This document shows, in pieces, positions 1 to 8,053 of a DNA stretch of 64,000 bases. This DNA comes from Halomonas sp. Bachu 37 (GTDB taxonomy: Bacteria; Pseudomonadota; Gammaproteobacteria; Pseudomonadales; Halomonadaceae): assembly GCF_039691755.1 (NCBI RefSeq), contig NZ_CP137552.1:744001-808000 (forward strand). The letters are read 5' to 3'. Position 1 is the first letter of the stretch; each line of letters starts with the position of its first letter. The translations under genes were made by a program, and so were the position numbers. The notes under the pieces were generated by a model that searched no databases, was not told where the DNA came from, and was given only the letters and a program-made list of their open reading frames with translations.

Positions 1-66
1 TGTCTTACATTTGCCTTTATTCACTGCGTGTTTTCCACGTTTTGGCCAAGCTCGAGGAGGGGGTCG

Positions 67-975
67 GTGAAGACCAAGAGGGTTGTAACGAGTGTTTTAC
101 TGCTTTCGCTCCATGTCGTGGGAGCCCAGGCAAGCGATGATCCGCTAAGGGTAGCGGCGACTTTTTCGGTCATCGGGGATCTGGTTGCCCAGGTGGCAGG
201 TGAAGATGCCGACGTGAGTGTGCTGACCCCGGTGGGAGCGGAAGTGCATGAGTGGGAACTGACTCCCAGCAGTTTCATGACTCTCGAAAAAGCCGATGTA
301 ATCTTTTATAACGGTTACAACCTCGAGCAGTGGATGTACCAGGTCGAGAGCACGGTTTCACAAAAAGCGACCGTGGTGGGGCTGGCCGAGGCCAGCGGCT
401 ACCCGGCCCAGCCTATCGTGACCGGGGATTTTAGCGGCGAGCCCGACCCGCATGTATGGATGGATCCGCGTGCCGGTGCGGCCTATGCCCAGGCGATCGC
501 CGAGACGCTGGCGGAAGCGGACCCCTCCGCGGCCGAGGCGTACCATGCTCGGGCGGATGAATTGGCGCAGTCACTGCACGAGCTGCATGGTGAATTGAAA
601 GAAGTATTGGCCGAAATACCCGAAGAGAAGCGCTTGTTGATCACCAGTGAAGCCGCGTTTAGCTATTTCGCCGAGGCCTTCGAGCTGGAACATGACGGCA
701 TCTGGGGAATGAATTCTGAAACGGAAGGGGCACCCAGCCAAGTGATGCGCGTGGTGGACAAGATCAACGAGATGCAGCCGGCCGCCATCTTCTGGGAAAG
801 CACCATCTCTGATCGCCATGTCAAAAGCGTCGCCAGTGAAACAGGCGTGACCATCGCCGGTCCATTGTACGTCGATTCATTAAGCGACCCCGATGGTGAT
901 GCCCCGAACTACGAAAACTTGCTGCGCCATAACGCCGAGTTGATACGGGCTAACCTGGGAGTTGCCAGTGAGTGA
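67..975 (+). CDS. Mn/Fe-type ABC transporter substrate-binding protein
   Basis: Periplasmic metal-binding component of a cluster A-I (ZnuA/PsaA/SitA) importer. The preferred start is the GTG at 67, about six bases after a GAGGAGG ribosome site. It gives a clean signal peptide (KTKR, then a hydrophobic stretch ending in AQA); an in-frame ATG at 28 has no such support. Candidate metal ligands are His in VHEWE, His in DPHVWMD, Glu in ITSEAAF and Asp in YVDSLS. The Glu (rather than a third His), the EGAPSQV stretch and the lack of a His-rich loop point to Mn/Fe rather than Zn. That specificity is inference. The ATPase and permease genes follow with overlaps, so it is the first gene of a three-gene operon. 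Only 66 bases of upstream DNA are visible and no operator was identified in them. Confidence 0.9.
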   Translation: MKTKRVVTSVLLLSLHVVGAQASDDPLRVAATFSVIGDLVAQVAGEDADVSVLTPVGAEVHEWELTPSSFMTLEKADVIFYNGYNLEQWMYQVESTVSQKATVVGLAEASGYPAQPIVTGDFSGEPDPHVWMDPRAGAAYAQAIAETLAEADPSAAEAYHARADELAQSLHELHGELKEVLAEIPEEKRLLITSEAAFSYFAEAFELEHDGIWGMNSETEGAPSQVMRVVDKINEMQPAAIFWESTISDRHVKSVASETGVTIAGPLYVDSLSDPDGDAPNYENLLRHNAELIRANLGVASE

Positions 976-1756
976 ACCGTTACTCGCCTCGGCGATAGAG
1001 GCGACGGGAATTTATGCCGCCTATCACCGCCAGCCGGTGCTGAGCGACCTTCACCTGGCCTTGCCCCAAGGGCAGTGGACCGCCATTGTCGGACCCAATG
1101 GGGCCGGCAAGTCCACCTTGTTTCATCTGCTGATCGGCAATATGCGACCCTTGCGCGGGGAATTGCGGGTATTCGGTGAATCTGTCGCCGCCCATCGGCA
1201 GGCGGGAAATATCGCCTTCATGGCTCAGCATGACAACATGGAGTGGGATTTCCCTATTTCTGTGCGGGAAACTGTCATGACCGGTCGCTACGGCCACATG
1301 CGTGCCGACTCCTTCTGGCGTCGCCGGCTTCCGGCCCGCTGGGCGCATCCGCGCCACTGCAAAGCCGTGAATGAGGCGCTGGAGGCGGTCAACATGACGA
1401 GCTACGCCGAACGCCCCATCGGCGCGTTGTCCGGTGGGCAGAAAAAACGGGTATTACTGGCTCGGGCGATTGCCCAGCAGGCCAAGATACTGTTGCTTGA
1501 TGAGCCCTTGGCCGGCGTCGATGCCCCCAGTGAAAGATTGATTCTGGAAGTGTTGGCGCGCGAGCGAAGCGCGGGGCGCACTATCGTCATGGTAACCCAC
1601 GATATGCCCAGTGCGCGGCAATATGCCGATCACGTATTGCTGATCAATCGAGTGGTGGTAGGGGCCGGCAAGCCTGCCGACATGCTGAACGATGCCATGC
1701 TGGCACGCCTGGCAACGGGTCATGCTACACACGAGCCCGTAGAGGAAGCCCCATGA
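968..1756 (+). CDS. Metal ABC transporter ATP-binding protein
   Basis: Cytoplasmic ATPase of the metal importer. It carries Walker A (GPNGAGKST), the signature LSGGQ, Walker B (ILLLDEP) and the switch His in MVTHD, in the order and spacing of a single-domain ABC ATPase of about 260 residues. The GTG at 968 is preferred because GGGAG lies six bases upstream; a TTG at 962 is also in frame. The start overlaps the end of the binding-protein gene and the stop overlaps the permease ATG, which suggests translational coupling. It belongs to the MntB/SitB/ZnuC family; the metal is inferred from the neighbouring binding protein. Confidence 0.92.
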   Translation: MSEPLLASAIEATGIYAAYHRQPVLSDLHLALPQGQWTAIVGPNGAGKSTLFHLLIGNMRPLRGELRVFGESVAAHRQAGNIAFMAQHDNMEWDFPISVRETVMTGRYGHMRADSFWRRRLPARWAHPRHCKAVNEALEAVNMTSYAERPIGALSGGQKKRVLLARAIAQQAKILLLDEPLAGVDAPSERLILEVLARERSAGRTIVMVTHDMPSARQYADHVLLINRVVVGAGKPADMLNDAMLARLATGHATHEPVEEAP

Positions 1757-2679
1757 TACTGCTTGAAAATCTGAGCAATGGCTTGGTGGAGGCACTGATT
1801 GCCGGTCTGATGATGGTAATCAACCTCTTGCCCGACGCTCTCTCGGCGCCGTTCTCCTACAACTTCATGCAGCGCGCCTTGCTGACCTCGATCTTGGTGG
1901 GCGCCATCTGCGGCATGCTCTCCTGCTACGTCGTGCTGAAGCGCTGGTCATTGCTAGGCGATGCTATTTCCCATGCGGTATTGCCGGGGGTCGCTATCGC
2001 TTATTTATTGGGATGGCCTTTCTTCGTTGGGGCATTTATCACCGGCGCGCTGACGTCGGTCGGTATCGGAGCCATCGAGCGACATACGCGGATCAAGTCG
2101 GATGCGGCCATGGGGCTGATGTTTACCGGTGCCTTTGCACTGGGTATCGTCATCATCAGCAAGATTTCCTCGAGCACTCACTTGATGCACATCTTGTTCG
2201 GCAATGTGCTGGGCGTCCAGCAATCGGCGCTGCTGCTGACGCTGGTGGCTGGCGTGATAGCGTTGTTGACCGTATGGCTGGCTTATCGTCCGCTACTGCT
2301 CTACACCTTCGATCCACAGCAGGCGCAGGCCCTGGGCTTCAATACCAGTGTGATTCACTATGGCCTGATTCTGCTGCTGACCCTGACCATCGTTGCCAGC
2401 CTGGAAACCGTGGGTATCATTCTCGTGGTGGCCATGCTGATCACCCCCGGTGCCACCGCCCATCTGCTGACCGAGCGCTTTGCCGTGATGATGGCGATTT
2501 CCGTGACAATAGGCGTAGTTTCCGCCATTGTTGGCTTGCTGCTCTCGGTAACCTTCGACGTGGCGTCGGGAGGCGCCATCGTGCTGGTTGCCACCGGGAT
2601 ATTCTTGCTTACCTTGCTTGCCGCCCCTCGCCATGGGCTGGTGGCGCGGCAATGGCGTTTACGCCGACAGCAACATTGA
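1753..2679 (+). CDS. Metal ABC transporter permease
   Basis: Inner-membrane permease of the ABC-3 family (SitC/MntC/ZnuB). It has 308 residues and about eight or nine hydrophobic segments. The family stretch with GDAISHAVLPG is visible near residue 75, and GFNTSVIHYG lies near residue 195. It starts at an ATG overlapping the ATPase stop (ATGA). It ends the operon; the next genes are on the opposite strand after an array of short tandem repeats. The protein is of normal length, with nothing missing. Confidence 0.92.
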   Translation: MILLENLSNGLVEALIAGLMMVINLLPDALSAPFSYNFMQRALLTSILVGAICGMLSCYVVLKRWSLLGDAISHAVLPGVAIAYLLGWPFFVGAFITGALTSVGIGAIERHTRIKSDAAMGLMFTGAFALGIVIISKISSSTHLMHILFGNVLGVQQSALLLTLVAGVIALLTVWLAYRPLLLYTFDPQQAQALGFNTSVIHYGLILLLTLTIVASLETVGIILVVAMLITPGATAHLLTERFAVMMAISVTIGVVSAIVGLLLSVTFDVASGGAIVLVATGIFLLTLLAAPRHGLVARQWRLRRQQH

Positions 2680-2694
2680 CAGGCGCGGCTTCTC

Positions 2695-2776
2695 GCCGAG
2701 TTTCAGATCGCCGAGAGTTTCAGATCTCCGAGGGTTTTAGATCGTAGAGTTTTAGATCATAAGTAGGTTTCAGGTC
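2695..2776. repeat. Five imperfect 15-18 bp tandem repeats
   Basis: Five degenerate copies end to end, each ending in TTTCAGATC, TTTTAGATC or TTTCAGGTC: 2695-2709, 2710-2726, 2727-2743, 2744-2758 and 2759-2776. They fill the gap between the convergent permease and CBS-protein genes. The last copy runs into the final codons of the CBS gene. Similar short tandem duplications recur in other gaps of this window. Confidence 0.85.
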
Positions 2777-3171
2777 TCGACACTTTGGAGCACGAGATAA
2801 TCGTAATCGACCAGCCCTATCACCTGGTGGGCACTATCGATTACCGGCGCCACGGAAATACCAAACTGCTGAAATAGCCGTGCGCAATAGCGAACTTGCA
2901 TTTCGGGACGTATCCCGATGACCGGCTTGCTCATGATTTCATAGACATTGATGCGCTGGGCCGAGCGGCCCGAGGCCAGCACGGTCTTGGCGATATCCGA
3001 AGGCAAAACGATACCGTATTCATCGTCATCGTTGCGCTTGCGAATCAATAGAGCCTTGGCCTTTTCATCGCGCATCAAGCGGGTGGCATCGGCGACTGTG
3101 GTAAAGCCGTCTACCAGACAATAGTGATTGTGCATGATGTCGCTTACGCGAATGATTTGTCTTGCTGACAT
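2770..3171 (-). CDS. Two-CBS-domain protein of the DUF1538 operon
   Basis: A 133-residue protein made almost entirely of two CBS modules: roughly residues 8-62 (VSDIMHNHY to GIVLPSDIAKTV) and 75-130 (VYEIMSKPV to IGLVDYDYLV). CBS pairs usually bind adenine nucleotides and gate transporters or enzymes; that is family knowledge, and the ligand here is unknown. An AGGA ribosome site sits seven bases before the ATG. It lies nine bases after the PII-like gene and is the last gene of the operon with two DUF1538 membrane proteins. A plausible role is nucleotide-dependent control of that membrane pair. Confidence 0.85.
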   Translation of the reverse strand: MSARQIIRVSDIMHNHYCLVDGFTTVADATRLMRDEKAKALLIRKRNDDDEYGIVLPSDIAKTVLASGRSAQRINVYEIMSKPVIGIRPEMQVRYCARLFQQFGISVAPVIDSAHQVIGLVDYDYLVLQSVET

Positions 3172-3180
3172 GGCAAATTC

Positions 3181-3531
3181 CTAAATTTTATCCTGCACGG
3201 TTTCCGACAAGGAATTGATCTGGTGTTGGACGCCCACGGCGTCTTCCACATTCAGTTGGAATGCGATTCCGGTACCCGGAGTGTCGTCGAATTGACCTTC
3301 TTCAGCGATCGCTTCCAGGATCCGGCTACTGTGGTGCTCTTCCACGAGAAAAAGCAGCACGTCGCGCTGGGCGGTGATTTCCATTCCGAAAATGCCGCGG
3401 GCTTTGTTCAACCCTTCGCCACGAGCGTTATTGATGACGGTAGCGCCAGTGGCACCGGCATCACGTGCCGCCTTGAGGATCGCATCGGTTTGTTCATCGT
3501 CCACCAGCGTTACGATGAGTTTGAAGCGCAT
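3181..3531 (-). CDS. PII-like signalling protein
   Basis: A 116-residue protein with a PII-type pattern: an N-terminal strand (FKLIVTLVDDEQTDAILKAA), a loop region containing NNARGEGLNKARGIFG where the T-loop would be, and a second ferredoxin-like half. The canonical uridylylated-Tyr T-loop of GlnB/GlnK is absent, as is the usual B-loop, so it is not a standard nitrogen regulator. The ribosome site AGGAG lies eight bases upstream. It sits between a DUF1538 membrane gene (26-base gap) and the CBS gene (9-base gap). By analogy with PII-type proteins paired with carriers, it may bind a nucleotide and dock on the DUF1538 proteins. That is inference. Confidence 0.8.
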   Translation of the reverse strand: MRFKLIVTLVDDEQTDAILKAARDAGATGATVINNARGEGLNKARGIFGMEITAQRDVLLFLVEEHHSSRILEAIAEEGQFDDTPGTGIAFQLNVEDAVGVQHQINSLSETVQDKI

Positions 3532-3557
3532 GATAATTCTCCTGTGAAAGCGTAACG

Positions 3558-4349
3558 CTATTCTTCCGGCACCGTGGGGATGCCGTTTGCTTCTTGGCGT
3601 TGACGTCGACTACGCCATTGCGCCAGCTGGGCGTAACCCATCACGGTAATAATCGGGAACAGGCATGCCAGAGCGATCATGCCGAATCCGTCCATCAACG
3701 GGCTGCGCCCAGGAATGGCGCTGGCTAACCCCAAGCCCAGTGCGGCAATGATGGGTACCGTGATGGTGGAGGTAGTGACCCCGCCGGAATCAAACGCCAA
3801 GGGAATGATGGCTCGGGGAGAGCGTAGTGTCTGTATGATCACTAGAACATAGGTACCCAGCACAAACCACTGCAGCGGCCAGCCCATCACGATACGCCAT
3901 GAGCCCAGGGTGATGCCGAAAGCCATGCCGAGTGCGACGGAAACACGGAGCATCAGAGGATCGATGGTGCCCCCGGAAATCTCCCCTGCCTTGATGGAAA
4001 CGGCAATCAGTGAGGGCTCGGCTATGGTCGTGCTGGCCCCGATGGTGAAAGCAAAAAGATAGACCCAATAATAGTCGCTCCAGTGGCGCTGAACGCCTTC
4101 CGCCACGCTGGGCAGGAAGGACTCATCGGTGAGTTGCTTCGCCATAAGCTCACCCATGGGAAAAAGCGCATTTTCGAGCCCCACAAGAAACAGGGATAGC
4201 CCCACCCAGACCATCAGGAAACCCATGATTACTTGCCGTAGGCGTTTGATTTTTCTTCGAATGACAAGAAACTGAAAGCCGAAGATTATGGCTATGATAG
4301 GTAGAATATCGAGTAGGGTACTCCAGAGAACTTCAGCCAAAGCCATCAA
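3558..4349 (-). CDS. DUF1538 membrane protein, second of a pair
   Basis: An integral membrane protein of 263 residues with about seven hydrophobic segments. It shares two long conserved stretches with its upstream neighbour: one around [14 protein letters not shown] (about residue 110) and one around [13 protein letters not shown] running into an [12 protein letters not shown] segment (about residues 188-228). These mark the DUF1538 family, whose transported substrate is not established to my knowledge. Its ATG overlaps the stop of the other DUF1538 gene (ATGA), so the two subunits are probably made in equal amounts and may form a heteromer. The short C-terminal tail is Arg/Gln rich. Confidence 0.85.
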   Translation of the reverse strand: MMALAEVLWSTLLDILPIIAIIFGFQFLVIRRKIKRLRQVIMGFLMVWVGLSLFLVGLENALFPMGELMAKQLTDESFLPSVAEGVQRHWSDYYWVYLFAFTIGASTTIAEPSLIAVSIKAGEISGGTIDPLMLRVSVALGMAFGITLGSWRIVMGWPLQWFVLGTYVLVIIQTLRSPRAIIPLAFDSGGVTTSTITVPIIAALGLGLASAIPGRSPLMDGFGMIALACLFPIITVMGYAQLAQWRSRRQRQEANGIPTVPEE

Positions 4350-5110
4350 TAATCTCCTGCTACCAGGCCAAGCCCGAAAATGCCGAAAAGCAACACGAAA
4401 ATGATCGGCATCACCGAAGCAAAGGCGATCAGACCAAAGCCATCCAGCATGGGGTTGCGTCCCTTGATGGCGGAAGCAAGACCGACACCCAGGGCGGTGA
4501 TCAAGGGAATCGTTATGGTAGTGACCGTGAAACCGCCGGCATCGTAGGCAATGCCGACGATTTCATCGGGAGCGAAAAGTGTCAATATCGATACCAGGAT
4601 ATAGCCGCCGATAATCATCAAGTGGAGCGGCCAGCCTTTGAAAATACGAACCACACCCACTAACACGGCAGTCCCCACTGAAAGGGCGACTACCAAGCGC
4701 AAAGTGGTGGCGAACGTTTGTTGCGCACTTGAAGAAGACGGAATGAGCCCTCCTTGAGAGACGACTTCACTGGCACGTGACGCGACCGCGATCAGTGCAG
4801 GCTCCGCGACGGCGGAACCAAACCCCAGGGCAAACGAGAAAAGCAGTAACCAACCGATAGAACCTTTTTTCACAAACGCCTTGGCCAGCCCTTCGCCCAA
4901 GGGAAAAAGGCCCAGCTCCAGTCCCTTGATGAATAGCGTTAGACCCACGACGACGAATAACAGGCCCAGCACCAGGTCACCGAGGGCCAAGGTATCAGGC
5001 AACGGCTGGCGGATGACGACCAACTGAAAGAAGCCTATTACCAGCACGACGGGAGCCAGATCACGAAGACTGTCGCGCATCTGGCGTAACAAGGAGAAAA
5101 CCAATTCCAT
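4346..5110 (-). CDS. DUF1538 membrane protein, first of a pair
   Basis: A 254-residue membrane protein with about seven hydrophobic segments and paralogous to the next gene. The shared motifs are [14 protein letters not shown] near residue 102 and [14 protein letters not shown] running into [14 protein letters not shown] near residues 188-228. Hydrophilic loops are short, so most of the protein is in the membrane. It heads the operon DUF1538-DUF1538-PII-CBS. The gap upstream, shared with the MaoC-Pta gene on the other strand, holds short repeats and ATCAA/TTGAT half-sites. No substrate can be read from the sequence. Confidence 0.85.
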   Translation of the reverse strand: MELVFSLLRQMRDSLRDLAPVVLVIGFFQLVVIRQPLPDTLALGDLVLGLLFVVVGLTLFIKGLELGLFPLGEGLAKAFVKKGSIGWLLLFSFALGFGSAVAEPALIAVASRASEVVSQGGLIPSSSSAQQTFATTLRLVVALSVGTAVLVGVVRIFKGWPLHLMIIGGYILVSILTLFAPDEIVGIAYDAGGFTVTTITIPLITALGVGLASAIKGRNPMLDGFGLIAFASVMPIIFVLLFGIFGLGLVAGDY

Positions 5111-5132
5111 CAGATTACGGTTCCTAAACAGA

Positions 5133-5160
5133 CTTGTTTGTAAGAATTTGTTTGTAAAAA
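5133..5160. repeat. Two-copy 13-15 bp tandem repeat
   Basis: The unit CTTGTTTGTAAGA (5133-5145) is followed directly by ATTTGTTTGTAAAAA (5146-5160). It lies in the divergent gap upstream of the DUF1538 operon and the MaoC-Pta gene. The copies are imperfect. Confidence 0.6.
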
Positions 5161-5169
5161 CGACAAGTA

Positions 5170-5227
5170 ATCAAAGCACTAGCATACCCTGTAAAAGCCT
5201 ATCAAATTTGATCTTGCGCATAATCAA
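5170..5227. promoter_or_regulatory. Cluster of ATCAA/TTGAT half-sites upstream of pta
   Basis: The divergent gap contains four half-sites: ATCAA at 5170-5174, ATCAA at 5201-5205, TTGAT at 5208-5212 and ATCAA at 5223-5227. The middle pair forms a perfect 12-base palindrome (5201-5212). The last pair forms a 20-base inverted repeat around TGCGCA (5208-5227). The arms match the FNR half-site, but the spacing (2 or 10 bases rather than 4) does not fit a normal FNR box. The regulator is unknown. It lies 59 bases before the proposed pta start. Confidence 0.4.
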
Positions 5228-5285
5228 GGTACGGACAAATATATTTGCTAATCTTTTGTGCAGTGCAGAAAACAGGACAGCCGAG

Positions 5286-6719
5286 ATGACGCAAAAAAGC
5301 GAAAACGAGTTCATCGAGAATCGCACCTTCGATGAAATTCAAATAGGCGAACAGGCCTCGCTGGAGAAACGCTTGACCATGGAGGATATCAAGCTCTTCG
5401 CGATCATGTCCGGGGACATCAATCCGGCCCACGTAGACGATGATTTTGCCAAGAGCAGTCGTTTCCAGGAAGTCATTGCCCATGGCATGTGGGGCGGCGC
5501 CCTGATCTCCACTGTGCTGGGCACGCAATTGCCAGGGCCGGGGACCGTGTATCTGGGCCAGACACTCAAGTTCAAGGCTCCCGTTACCCTCGGCGATGTG
5601 CTCAAGGTCTCCGTCAAGGTGACGGCCAAGGATGCCGACAGGTATCAGGTGAGCTTCGATTGCTGGTGCGAGAATCAGACCGGCAAGGTGGTCATTGAAG
5701 GCGAGGCGCGAGTCGTGGCGCCGCGAGAGAAAATTAAGCGGCCGCGCACGGTTCTTCCTCAGGTCAGGCTGACCGAACGCGGGCGCCTGCACGAGATTTT
5801 GAGTGCCGCTGATCACCCCGCGCCAGTGGCCATGGCCGTAGTACATCCGGTGGATGAGGTCTCGATCATGGGCGCTTACGAGGCCTGGGAGCATGGCTTG
5901 ATCGTACCGGTACTGATCGGGCCGAAAGCCAAGGTATTAGCGGCAGCGGACAACGTGGCAATCGATATCTCGGCTTTTGAGCTCATCGATGTGCCCCACA
6001 GCCATGCGGCGGCGGAAAAGGCAGTCGCCCTGGCCTATGAGGGCCGGGTACAGGGATTGATGAAAGGCGCCCTGCATACCGACGAGCTGCTTCGCGAGGT
6101 GCTCAAGCGCAAGGGTGGCCTGCGTACCGAACGCTGTATCAGCCATGTGATGGCATTTGATGTGCCGACCTATCCGCGTCCATTGTTCATTACCGATGCC
6201 GCCATCAACATCGCCCCGGACCTGAACCAGAAGCGCGATATCGTGCAGAATGCGATCGAATTGGCGCACGCACTGGGAAATAACAATCCCAATGTGGCCA
6301 TCCTCTCCGCGGTGGAAACCATCAACCCCAAGATCGCCTCCACTCTGGACGCGGCGGCGCTGTGCAAGATGGCCGAACGGGGCCAAATCACTGGCGGCAC
6401 CCTGGATGGCCCCTTGGCGTTCGATAATGCCGTCTCTGAAGCAGCCGCCGAGACCAAGCATATCGCTTCGCCGGTGGCGGGGCGCGCCGATATCCTGGTA
6501 GCACCCGACCTTGAAGCCGCCAATATGCTCATGAAACAACTGACATATCTGGCCGATGCCACCGGAGCGGGCCTGGTGGTCGGCGCGCGGGTCCCGATCG
6601 TGCTGACCAGCCGGGCCGACGCCGCCATCACGCGAATGGCGTCTTGCGCTCTGGCGCTGTTGCTGGTGGCCTATCAAGACAAACCCAAGGGAATGGCGGT
6701 ACCAGGTGACAAGCCATGA
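5286..6719 (+). CDS. pta: MaoC-like hydratase / phosphate acetyltransferase fusion
   Basis: A bifunctional protein. Residues about 10-145 are a MaoC-type hotdog domain with the (R)-specific hydratase signature SGDINPAH. Residues about 160-475 are a phosphate acetyl/butyryltransferase domain. Known families of this architecture join enoyl-CoA hydration to acyl-CoA/acyl-phosphate exchange. The ATG at 5286 is chosen over an upstream in-frame ATG at 5148, because the extra 46 residues are low quality and cover the putative operator. The stop overlaps the ATG of ackA (ATGA), so the pair should convert acetyl-CoA to acetyl phosphate and then acetate plus ATP. The MaoC part hints at a link to beta-oxidation or polyhydroxyalkanoate precursors; that is inference. 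Confidence 0.88.
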   Translation: MTQKSENEFIENRTFDEIQIGEQASLEKRLTMEDIKLFAIMSGDINPAHVDDDFAKSSRFQEVIAHGMWGGALISTVLGTQLPGPGTVYLGQTLKFKAPVTLGDVLKVSVKVTAKDADRYQVSFDCWCENQTGKVVIEGEARVVAPREKIKRPRTVLPQVRLTERGRLHEILSAADHPAPVAMAVVHPVDEVSIMGAYEAWEHGLIVPVLIGPKAKVLAAADNVAIDISAFELIDVPHSHAAAEKAVALAYEGRVQGLMKGALHTDELLREVLKRKGGLRTERCISHVMAFDVPTYPRPLFITDAAINIAPDLNQKRDIVQNAIELAHALGNNNPNVAILSAVETINPKIASTLDAAALCKMAERGQITGGTLDGPLAFDNAVSEAAAETKHIASPVAGRADILVAPDLEAANMLMKQLTYLADATGAGLVVGARVPIVLTSRADAAITRMASCALALLLVAYQDKPKGMAVPGDKP

Positions 6720-7933
6720 AGGACATCCTGGTCATCAATAGCGGTTCCTCGAGTATCAAGTTCGCCTTGTATCAGCATGAGCCGGCCGGCAACGAAAGGG
6801 GGTTCGACGGGTTGTGCCTGCGTTATCAGGGTCATCTCTCGGGCATTGGCAGCGGCCGCCCGCCTGGCTTGTCCTTGAAGGATGAGCGGGGGGAGACGAT
6901 TGACGCGCCTCGTGGGCTGGTTTCGCAAAAGCGACTCGATCATCACGGCGCCATCGACGGCCTGATCGGCTGGGTGGAACGACAAGGGCTCGCCAACTTG
7001 TCTGCCGTGGGCCACCGGATCGTTCATGGAGGACGAAGCTATCATACGCCGATGGTGCTGGATGCCGAGGTGATTCGAGACCTGGAAGCCTTCATTCCCC
7101 TGGCACCGCTACATCAGCCGTATGGCCTCGAACCCGCCAAGCGTCTGGCCGAACTGCGTCCCGGTCTACCCCAGGTAGCGTGCTTCGACACAGCGTTTCA
7201 CACCACCCAGCCCCGGGTCGCGCGTGAGTTCGCCCTGCCTCGCGAGCTCACCGACAAGGGCCTGATCCGGTACGGTTTTCATGGTCTTTCGTATGACTAC
7301 ATCAACCGTGTACTGCCGGATCACCTGGCGGGGGCGCCTGGCGAGCGAGTTATCGTGGCGCACCTGGGAAACGGTGCCAGCATGTGCGCGATCAAGGACG
7401 GCAGGAGCATCACCTCCACCATGGGATTCACCGCTGTGGAAGGCCTCACCATGGGGACGCGCTGCGGCAGCCTTGATCCTGGTCTGGTACTTCATCTCAT
7501 CGATCAGGAAGGGATGAATACGCAACAAGTGAGCGAGCTGCTATACAAGCGCTCGGGCCTGCTGGGGATGTCGGGCATCAGCAGCGACATGCGCGAGCTG
7601 CTGGAGAGCCCGACGCCTGAAGCCCGCGATGCCATTGCCCTGTTCGTTCACCGTATCGTTCGCGAAATCGGCAGCTTGGCCGCCGCCATGGGAGGGCTGG
7701 ACCAACTTGTCTTCACTGCGGGCATCGGCGAGCGTGCGGTGGCCGTGCGTCAGGCGGTGGGAGAGCAGAGCCGCTGGCTGGGCATCGAGCTGGATGACCA
7801 GGCCAATGCTTGCAATGCCACAAAGGTTTCCTCCGAGGCCAGCCGTGTCGGGGTCTGGGTGATTCCTACCGACGAGGAGCGCATGATCGCCTGGTATACG
7901 GCCAATCATCTTCAGCAATCGGCTTCAGCATAG
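6716..7933 (+). CDS. ackA: Acetate kinase
   Basis: A 405-residue enzyme, close to the usual 400. Family motifs are in order: INSGSSSIKF at the N-terminus, GHRIVHGG near residue 98, RYGFHGLSYDYI near 182, AHLGNGASMCA near 215, GTRCGSLDPG near 245, and FTAGIGERA near 330. It interconverts acetyl phosphate plus ADP with acetate plus ATP in the cytoplasm. It is translationally coupled to the MaoC-Pta gene. Its last nine bases overlap the end of a tiny opposite-strand gene. Confidence 0.95.
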   Translation: MKDILVINSGSSSIKFALYQHEPAGNERGFDGLCLRYQGHLSGIGSGRPPGLSLKDERGETIDAPRGLVSQKRLDHHGAIDGLIGWVERQGLANLSAVGHRIVHGGRSYHTPMVLDAEVIRDLEAFIPLAPLHQPYGLEPAKRLAELRPGLPQVACFDTAFHTTQPRVAREFALPRELTDKGLIRYGFHGLSYDYINRVLPDHLAGAPGERVIVAHLGNGASMCAIKDGRSITSTMGFTAVEGLTMGTRCGSLDPGLVLHLIDQEGMNTQQVSELLYKRSGLLGMSGISSDMRELLESPTPEARDAIALFVHRIVREIGSLAAAMGGLDQLVFTAGIGERAVAVRQAVGEQSRWLGIELDDQANACNATKVSSEASRVGVWVIPTDEERMIAWYTANHLQQSASA

Positions 7934-8053
7934 CCGGCTTCCCAACAACAGCAGGGCGGCATCCAGGCGATGCCAGCCCCACCAGATCAGCAGCAGGGTC
8001 AGGCCGAATACGCCGCCGGCCAACCAGTAAAGCCAAGGGATGCGTTGTCTCAT
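7925..8053 (-). CDS. Small 42-residue membrane protein
   Basis: A short open frame reading MRQRIPWLYWLAGGVFG, then a Leu/Trp-rich stretch, ending in SRLC. It has one clear transmembrane segment (about residues 8-27) and a basic N-terminus, so an inside-positive orientation is likely. Its ATG overlaps the MFS gene stop (ATGA), which strongly suggests co-translation. Its own stop lies inside the 3' end of the convergent ackA. I do not recognise a family. It may be a small partner of the MFS carrier. The overlap and the membrane segment are the only support. Confidence 0.6.
   Translation of the reverse strand: MRQRIPWLYWLAGGVFGLTLLLIWWGWHRLDAALLLLGSRLC

Noticed and set aside
2013..2747. 244-codon frame overlapping the metal permease in another phase
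   Set aside because: The permease frame has family motifs and coupling to the ATPase. The overlapping frame is Arg/His-rich noise.
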